NCBI RefSeq assembly: GCF_035989305.1 | Contig: NZ_CP108514.1 | Location: forward strand, 806,001 to 870,000 | Source of the DNA: Streptomyces sp. NBC_01233 | GTDB taxonomy: Bacteria > Actinomycetota > Actinomycetes > Streptomycetales > Streptomycetaceae | DNA length: 64,000 nucleotides | Direction of reading: 5' to 3' | Part shown: positions 59,393 through 64,000 of the stretch, piece after piece | Layout: each line of letters starts with the position of its first letter | Position numbering within the stretch: the first letter of the stretch is position 1 | Made by a program: the position numbers and the translations under genes | The notes under the pieces: model-generated | Told to the model about the DNA's origin: nothing | Seen by the model: only the letters and a program-made list of their open reading frames with translations | Databases searched by the model: none

Positions 59393-60297
59393 ACAATCTG
59401 CGGTGGTCACTGGTCACGGCGATGGCCCCGGTGGCGTGGGGCACGACCTATTTCGTCACCCGCGAGTTCCTGCCCGCCGGCCACCCCCTGTACGGGGGTG
59501 CCATCAGGGCCCTGCCGGCCGGGCTGCTGCTGCTCGCGGTGGGCCGGCGGCTGCCGAGCGGCAGCTGGTGGTGGCGGGCGCCGTTGCTCGGCGTCCTCAC
59601 CATGGGCGGCTTCTTCGTGCTGGTGTACGTGGCCGCGCAGCGACTGCCGACCAGCGTGGCCTCGACCGTCATGGCCACGGCGCCGCTCGTGATGATGCTG
59701 TGCGCCTGGGCACTGCTGGCGGAACGGCCGGGCCTGCGGCACCTAGCCGGTGCGGGCGTCGGGGTCGGCGGTGTCTGCCTGATGCTGCTGACCCCGGGCG
59801 CACCCCTCGACCTCCTCGGCGTGCTCGCCTCGGCCGCCGCCATGGGGATGGCCTCGCTCGGCTACGTACTGGCCAAGCGGTGGGGCGCCGGGGTGGACGT
59901 GCTCGCGTCGACGGCATGGCAGCTGCTGGGCGGCGGGCTGCTCCTGCTCCCCCTCGCGATCGCCCTGGAGGGGGCGCCGCCGCGGCTCGACGGTCACGCG
60001 CTGGCCGGCTTCGGCTACGTGACCGTGGTGGCGACCGCGGTGGCCTTCGCCGCCTGGTTCGCGGGGCTGCGGCACCTGCCCGCCGGGACCGTCGGCCTCC
60101 TCGGACTGCTCAACCCCGTGACCGGTGTCCTGTTGGGCACGGCCGTCTCCGGGGAGTCCCTCGGCCCGCTGCAGCTCTGCGGCCTGGCGCTGGCGCTGAC
60201 GGGCGTGCTGCTGGGGCGCCCGGCGACGGCGCGCCCGCACCCGGGGACTGCGGGGCGGGCGCGGGCGGCGGCCTCGGGGGCGGGGACTACGCCCTGA
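59377..60297 (+). CDS. EamA family transporter (DMT superfamily)
   Basis: A 306-residue membrane protein with ten hydrophobic helices in two EamA repeats: MAPVAWGTTYFVTREFLPAG at the start and AGFGYVTVVATAVAFAAWFAGLRHLPAGTVGLLGLLNPV in the second repeat. ATG 59377 follows GGAAGG; in-frame ATGs at 59365 and 59386 are alternatives. DMT carriers export amino acids or drugs. It is controlled by the divergent MarR gene through the operators at its start. The last 11 bases overlap the convergent HutD gene. Confidence 0.9.
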   Translation: MASMEDNLRWSLVTAMAPVAWGTTYFVTREFLPAGHPLYGGAIRALPAGLLLLAVGRRLPSGSWWWRAPLLGVLTMGGFFVLVYVAAQRLPTSVASTVMATAPLVMMLCAWALLAERPGLRHLAGAGVGVGGVCLMLLTPGAPLDLLGVLASAAAMGMASLGYVLAKRWGAGVDVLASTAWQLLGGGLLLLPLAIALEGAPPRLDGHALAGFGYVTVVATAVAFAAWFAGLRHLPAGTVGLLGLLNPVTGVLLGTAVSGESLGPLQLCGLALALTGVLLGRPATARPHPGTAGRARAAASGAGTTP

Positions 60298-60913
60298 CGG
60301 CGTCCGCCGCCGGAGCGGGACCGAAGCGGACCACCGCCGCGCGCCCGGCCGTACGCAGGATCCGGCCGGGCCCGGCCGCCAGCAGGGCGGCGTCGTACGG
60401 GGCCAGCTCCTCGGCGCAGCCGGGGCCGGGGCCGCGGTCGCCGGACCGGTGGAGCACCGCCGGCCCGTCCAGGGCCACGACCAGCAGGGTCTCCCCGGGC
60501 GGCACGGCGAGCGTGAGCACGCCCCGTACGACGGCGGTCTCCGCCCGGGTCTCGCTCCGCCGGTACATCACGTTGAAATTGACCACCGGGCCGTCGAGGA
60601 GCCGGCAGTCCGTCGGCTCGTCCCCGGCGAAGTCCCGCGGCGCGAACCGCTCTTCCACGAGGTGGCGGACACCGGCCACCGCGAGGTCCATGCCCGCCCC
60701 CTCTGCCAGGGTGAGGGTGCGGTCGACCCCGGGGAAGGAGGAGAACGGCCCGTCGGCGGCGACCTCCGCGAGGCTCACCCGCCAGGCGAAGTCCCCGGTG
60801 CCGGCGCCCTCGGGCCGCGCGGCGATCTCGCGGGTGACTCCCCCGCCGTTCTTCCACGGGGTCGCGCCGCGGTCGGCCGCCCTCAGGAGGCGGAGCCCGT
60901 CGCCGCCGCTCAC
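60287..60913 (-). CDS. HutD family protein
   Basis: A 208-residue cytoplasmic protein of the HutD/Ves cupin family. The signature TPWKNGGGVTREIA is at about 15-28, and the double-cupin strands (FSSFPGVDRTLTLAEGAGMDLAV, NFNVMYRR) are in order. GTG 60913 overlaps the stop of the DUF4180 gene (GTGA), so translation is coupled. HutD occurs in some histidine-utilisation operons, but none of the hut enzymes is here, so its role in this place is open. Confidence 0.82.
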   Translation of the reverse strand: MSGGDGLRLLRAADRGATPWKNGGGVTREIAARPEGAGTGDFAWRVSLAEVAADGPFSSFPGVDRTLTLAEGAGMDLAVAGVRHLVEERFAPRDFAGDEPTDCRLLDGPVVNFNVMYRRSETRAETAVVRGVLTLAVPPGETLLVVALDGPAVLHRSGDRGPGPGCAEELAPYDAALLAAGPGRILRTAGRAAVVRFGPAPAADAVRA

Positions 60914-61281
60914 GCGGTCGGCCCGGTCAGCCGCGCGGCGAGTTCCCCGGCGTCGGCGAGGAACCACGCCTGGCGCCCGCGGTTGCACTCGCGGACGAAG
61001 TCGCGCAGCGCCGAACTGGCCGCCGTGTGGCGGGAGATGTCGCCGAGGACGACGATCCCGACCCGGTACTGGGCGAACTTCTGGATGATCTCCCCGGCGA
61101 CCCGGGTGCTCAGCCGGAAGAACCCTTCGTCGAACCGTTCGGCGGGGATGACGACCCACTGCGCGCCCTGGTAGGAGGCGTCGCCGATGCAGTCGAGGGC
61201 ATCGCGTTCGCCCGCGATGACCTCACCCTCGGCCGGGCACATCAGGACGGGTACGTCATTGATCGTCTGCAGGGTGCTCAT
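60910..61281 (-). CDS. DUF4180 domain protein
   Basis: A 123-residue cytoplasmic protein matching the DUF4180 pattern: VPVLMCPAEGEVIAGERDALDCIGDASYQGAQWVVIPAERFDEGFFRLSTRVAGEIIQKFAQYRVGIVVLGDIS, then FVRECNRG near the C-terminus. It forms a compact fold and is probably not an enzyme on its own; function unknown. ATG 61281. It lies 11 bp after the MarR gene stop and is coupled to HutD downstream, so marR-DUF4180-hutD is probably one transcript. Confidence 0.85.
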   Translation of the reverse strand: MSTLQTINDVPVLMCPAEGEVIAGERDALDCIGDASYQGAQWVVIPAERFDEGFFRLSTRVAGEIIQKFAQYRVGIVVLGDISRHTAASSALRDFVRECNRGRQAWFLADAGELAARLTGPTA

Positions 61282-61292
61282 GGAGGTCGAGG

Positions 61293-61727
61293 CTAGCTCT
61301 CCATCGAGGGGCGCAGGCGGCCCAGCAGGGCGTAGAGCGTCGCGCTCTCGGCCTCGTCGAGGGTGTCGAGCGCGCCGTGCATGTCCTGCATCTCCTCGCG
61401 GACCCGGCGGATGACCTCGCGGCCCGCGTCCGTGGCCACGACGTTCTTGACGCGGCGGTCGGCGGGGTCCGGCTCCCTGCGCACCAGGGCGCGGGCCTCC
61501 AGGCGGTCGACGATGCCGGTCACGTTCGAGGCGTCGCACACCAGCAGGGTGGCGAGGCCGCGCATGGGCACGGGTCCGTCGAGCTGGGCGAGGACCCTGG
61601 CCTGGGTCGAGGTGAGGCCGTGCTGGGCGGCGGCGGCCGCGAACTCGCGCCATTGGGCGGTGCCGATGGCCGCGAGCAGTTCCAGCAGCTGGAGCTTGGT
61701 GGGGGCGTGCGTGGCGGTGTCGCTCAT
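61293..61727 (-). CDS. MarR family transcriptional regulator
   Basis: A 144-residue winged-helix repressor: HGLTSTQARVLAQLDGPVPMRGLATLLVCDASNVTGIVDRLEARALVRREPDPADRRVKNVVATDAGREVIRRV (about 40-112). The ASNVTGIVDRLE recognition helix and the DPADRR wing are standard. It is divergent from an MFS exporter gene and heads a probable operon with DUF4180 and HutD. The 153-bp divergent region contains candidate inverted repeats. Confidence 0.92.
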   Translation of the reverse strand: MSDTATHAPTKLQLLELLAAIGTAQWREFAAAAAQHGLTSTQARVLAQLDGPVPMRGLATLLVCDASNVTGIVDRLEARALVRREPDPADRRVKNVVATDAGREVIRRVREEMQDMHGALDTLDEAESATLYALLGRLRPSMES

Positions 61728-61757
61728 ACCTGGAGCGTACTCAGGATGGTTGACATT

Positions 61758-61825
61758 ATCAATTGTTTACTTGATCGCCTTAACTATCGACGTCTACCGT
61801 CAGTCGAGTTACTTGAGGAAGTCAA
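61758..61825. promoter_or_regulatory. candidate operators between MarR and MFS genes
   Basis: Two short inverted repeats lie in this AT-richer interval: ATCAA-N8-TTGAT (61758-61775) and TTGA-N5-TCAA (61813-61825). Neither is as strong as the palindromes of the other MarR pair. The first also overlaps TTGACA-like promoter elements on the plus strand. Confidence 0.4.
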
Positions 61826-61880
61826 ACATCTGCGTTCCGAAGCTCTTCAGCTCCGAAACACGAAGAAGGTCCCCCCAGCC

Positions 61881-63395
61881 ATGAGCACCCACTCCCCCGC
61901 CACCCCGGCCTCCGGGCCCCGGAACGAGACGGTCATCGTCTTCGCCCTGAGTCTCGCCGCCATGGTCGTGTCGATGATGCAGACCCTGCCGGTCCCGATC
62001 CTGGGCCTCATCCGCGAAGACCTCGGCACCTCGACCGCGAACGTGAGCTGGGTGACCACCGCCACCCTGCTGTCGGCGGCCGTCTTCACCCCGCTGCTGG
62101 GCCGGTTCGGTGACCAGCACGGCAAGAAGCCCACCCTGGTGGCCGTGCTCGGCGTCATGGTCGTCGGCTCCGTGATCGCGGCGCTGGCGTCCTCGCTGCC
62201 CCTGCTGATCCTGGGCCGGGTGCTCCAGGGAGCCGCCACCGCGATCTTCCCGCTGGCCCTCTCGGTCCTGCGCGAAGAGGTCCGGCCGCAGAAGCTGCCG
62301 GGCGCGATGGCGCTGGTCAGCGGCACGCTGGCGTTCGGCAGCGGCCTCGCGCTCGTCGCGACCGGGCTGCTCACCTCCGGGTCCGACGCGGACTACCGCA
62401 ACGCCTTCTGGATGGCGACCGGCTTCGCGGTCCTCGCCCTGCTCGCGGTCGTCTTCCTGGTGCCCGCCACCCGCCACAAGACGGGCGGGCGCACCGACTT
62501 CCTCGGCGCGCTGACCCTCGGCCTCGCGCTGCTGCTGCTCCTGCTGCCGATCTCCCAGGGGCACGAGTGGGGCTGGGGCTCCGCCCGCACGCTGGGCAGC
62601 TTCGCCGGCGCCGCCGTCATGACCGCCGTCTGGGTGCTGGTCGAGCGCAAGGTCCGCGAGCCGCTCGTCGACATGAAGATGTTCGTCCACCGCCCGGTGC
62701 TCATGGCCAACCTGGCCGGCGTCCTCGTCGGCTTCGGAATGTTCGCGAACTTCCTGGGCGTCTCGTACCTCGTCCAGATGCCCGAGGCGCTCACCGGCTA
62801 CGGCTTCGACGCGTCGATCCTGCGCGCCTCCGTGCAGTTCCTGCTGCCCGGTGCCATCGTCTCGCTGCTCGCCTCGCCGGTGGGCGGCCAGATCGTGCGC
62901 CACCGCGGTCCGCGCACGGCGCTGGCCCTGGCCGCCGCACTCGGCGCGACCGGCTTCGCCTGGCTGGTCCTGGACCACCAGCACAGCATCTCGGTGATCG
63001 GCGCCGGACTGGTCGTCGGTGCGGCCGTCAGCTTCGGCTACGCGGCCATGCCCGCCGTGATCATGTCCAGCGTCCCGCACCACCAGAGCGGCATCGCCAA
63101 CGGCATCAACTCGATCTCCCGCTCCACGGGCAGCGCGATCGGCAGCGCCGTGGTCACCACGATCCTGGCCTCGAAGACCATCGAGCACCTGCCGGCGGGC
63201 GTGCCCCCGCTGCCCGCCGAGTCCGGGTTCACCCTCACCTTCGGGATCGGGGCCGTGGCGTTCGCACTGGTCGCGGTGATCAGCTGGATCGGCCTGCGGG
63301 GCGGGCACCGCACCGTGGTGGCGGCCGCGCAGGCCGGGACGGCCGAGGAGGCCGCGGCCGCCGAGCAGCGCGAGGCCGCCGAAGCCACCCGCTGA
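61881..63395 (+). CDS. MFS multidrug transporter (DHA2-type)
   Basis: A 504-residue exporter with about fourteen hydrophobic helices. Helix 1 has VFALSLAAMVVSMMQTLPVPILG, followed by the WVTTATLLSAAVFTPLLGRFGDQHGKK segment (motif A) and the LILGRVLQGAATAIFPL motif C region. The late PHHQSGIANGINSISRSTGSAIGSAV helix is typical of DHA2 members. ATG 61881 has AAGAAGG upstream. Control by the divergent MarR regulator is likely. The C-terminal 35 residues are Ala/Glu-rich and cytoplasmic. Confidence 0.93.
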   Translation: MSTHSPATPASGPRNETVIVFALSLAAMVVSMMQTLPVPILGLIREDLGTSTANVSWVTTATLLSAAVFTPLLGRFGDQHGKKPTLVAVLGVMVVGSVIAALASSLPLLILGRVLQGAATAIFPLALSVLREEVRPQKLPGAMALVSGTLAFGSGLALVATGLLTSGSDADYRNAFWMATGFAVLALLAVVFLVPATRHKTGGRTDFLGALTLGLALLLLLLPISQGHEWGWGSARTLGSFAGAAVMTAVWVLVERKVREPLVDMKMFVHRPVLMANLAGVLVGFGMFANFLGVSYLVQMPEALTGYGFDASILRASVQFLLPGAIVSLLASPVGGQIVRHRGPRTALALAAALGATGFAWLVLDHQHSISVIGAGLVVGAAVSFGYAAMPAVIMSSVPHHQSGIANGINSISRSTGSAIGSAVVTTILASKTIEHLPAGVPPLPAESGFTLTFGIGAVAFALVAVISWIGLRGGHRTVVAAAQAGTAEEAAAAEQREAAEATR

Positions 63396-63408
63396 CCGAC
63401 CCACCGCC

Positions 63409-63461
63409 GGCCCGGCGGTCCCCCTGCCGCGTGTCGCTCACGGCGGGGGGACCGCCGGGCC
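63409..63461 (+). terminator. terminator after the MFS gene
   Basis: GGCCCGGCGGTCCCCC (63409-63424) pairs perfectly with 63446-63461 (16 bp); a small inner stem GCCG/CGGC extends it. It ends 15 bp before the next gene start. Confidence 0.88.
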
Positions 63462-63476
63462 TTGCATGGTGGGTGC

Positions 63477-63995
63477 ATGAAGGCTACGGACGTCATCGCC
63501 GACGGGTTCGGACGCATCGGGGAGATCGTGCACGAGGTCGTGGACGGGGTCCCGGCGGAGCTGCTCAACGCGCGCGTGGACCCGGCGGCGAACTCGATCA
63601 CCTGGCTGGTCTGGCACCTGACCCGCATCCAGGACGACCACATCGCCGACGCGGCCGGCCGGGAACAGGTGTGGCGGACCGGGGACTGGGCGGACCGGTT
63701 CGCCCTGCCGCTGCCCGCCGCGGCCACCGGGTACGGCCACTCGGCGCGCCAGGCGGGCACGGTGCGGGTGGACTCGGGCGCGCTGCTGCTGGGGTACTTC
63801 GACGCGGTGCACGAACAGAGCCTGCGGTTCGTCCGGGGGCTCGCCGCCGCCGATCTGGACCGGGTGGTCGACGAACGCTGGGACCCGCCGGTCACCCTCG
63901 GGGTGCGCCTGGTCAGCGTACTGGCCGACGACCTGCAGCACGCCGGGCAGGCGGCCTTCGTCCGCGGCGTGCTGGAGCGGACCGGGGACTCCTGA
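63477..63995 (+). CDS. DinB/DUF664 family protein
   Basis: A 172-residue four-helix-bundle protein of the DinB/DUF664 group. Three His residues likely form a metal site: ITWLVWHLTRIQDDHIAD (His at about 44 and 51) and DLQHAGQAAFVRG near the C-terminus. ATG 63477 is preferred over one 15 bases upstream. Related actinobacterial proteins include mycothiol-dependent enzymes, but this one has no known reaction. The gene ends five bases before the window edge and is complete. Confidence 0.85.
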   Translation: MKATDVIADGFGRIGEIVHEVVDGVPAELLNARVDPAANSITWLVWHLTRIQDDHIADAAGREQVWRTGDWADRFALPLPAAATGYGHSARQAGTVRVDSGALLLGYFDAVHEQSLRFVRGLAAADLDRVVDERWDPPVTLGVRLVSVLADDLQHAGQAAFVRGVLERTGDS

Positions 63996-64000
63996 CGGGC

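Overview
The window is about 64 kb of very GC-rich actinobacterial chromosome, almost certainly Streptomyces. Coding regions show strong G/C third-position bias, many GTG and some TTG starts, Streptomyces-type -10 boxes and T-less long-stem terminators. A complete whiE-type spore-pigment polyketide cluster is the most specific marker. No rRNA, transposase, integrase or CRISPR array is visible.

Layout. (1) 0.07-2.5 kb: NAD-dependent reductase, DUF805 membrane protein, SAM methyltransferase. (2) 2.6-10.6 kb: a minus-strand peptide-type ABC importer (two ATPases, two permeases, lipoprotein receptor, joined by 4-base overlaps) behind an amidohydrolase. A divergent TetR gene is separated from it by a 25-bp palindromic operator. 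(3) 10.8-22.8 kb: secreted PKD/RLLDTR-repeat protein, S9 prolyl oligopeptidase, AI-2E transporter relic, MFS exporter, small zinc-ribbon-like protein, NCS2 nucleobase permease with a structured leader, HTH regulator, metallo-beta-lactamase-fold hydrolase, secreted tripeptidyl-aminopeptidase-like hydrolase, aldo/keto reductase. (4) 22.8-31.0 kb: free-standing MurE-like ligase preceded by a possible leaderless small ORF, lipoprotein endonuclease/phosphatase, and a two-gene cell-wall polymer operon (GT2-TagF fusion plus a GSSKGG hydrolase with Ig-like repeats). (5) 31.4-42.2 kb: beta-propeller-like protein, NAD-dependent DNA ligase, small secreted protein, then two adjacent decayed genes (a sensor kinase and a Scabin/pierisin-like ADP-ribosyltransferase), ArsR regulator with divergent aldo/keto reductase, three unknown small genes, secreted trypsin-like protease, and a solitary Fic/Doc-like protein. 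(6) 42.4-51.6 kb: RpiR regulator, FMN reductase, and the whiE cluster. Pigment genes run ORFI (SchA/CurD), ORFII (cupin), KS-alpha, chain-length factor, ACP, aromatase, cyclase on the minus strand, with the ORFVIII FAD hydroxylase divergent; each side ends in a strong hairpin. (7) 51.6-56.8 kb: small carboxylase-epsilon-like protein, GH16 beta-glucanase with a LacI-type operator in its promoter region, a gene graveyard with an anomalous tRNA-like cloverleaf, a LacI regulator and a DUF4360 protein. (8) 57-64 kb: secreted galactose-oxidase-like copper radical oxidase, a MarR/EamA pair with twin palindromic operators, HutD and DUF4180 genes, a MarR/MFS pair and a DinB-family protein.

The clearest functional modules are the TetR-controlled peptide/amide uptake and hydrolysis locus, the GT2-TagF wall-polymer operon, the spore-pigment cluster, the glucanase under a LacI-type operator, and the two MarR-transporter pairs. 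The most unusual observations are the tRNA-like element with a 10-bp acceptor stem, the ruined ADP-ribosyltransferase next to a ruined sensor kinase, the alternative-pairing leader of the nucleobase permease, and the twin operators of the MarR/EamA pair. All family calls come from reading motifs by eye; no database search was run.
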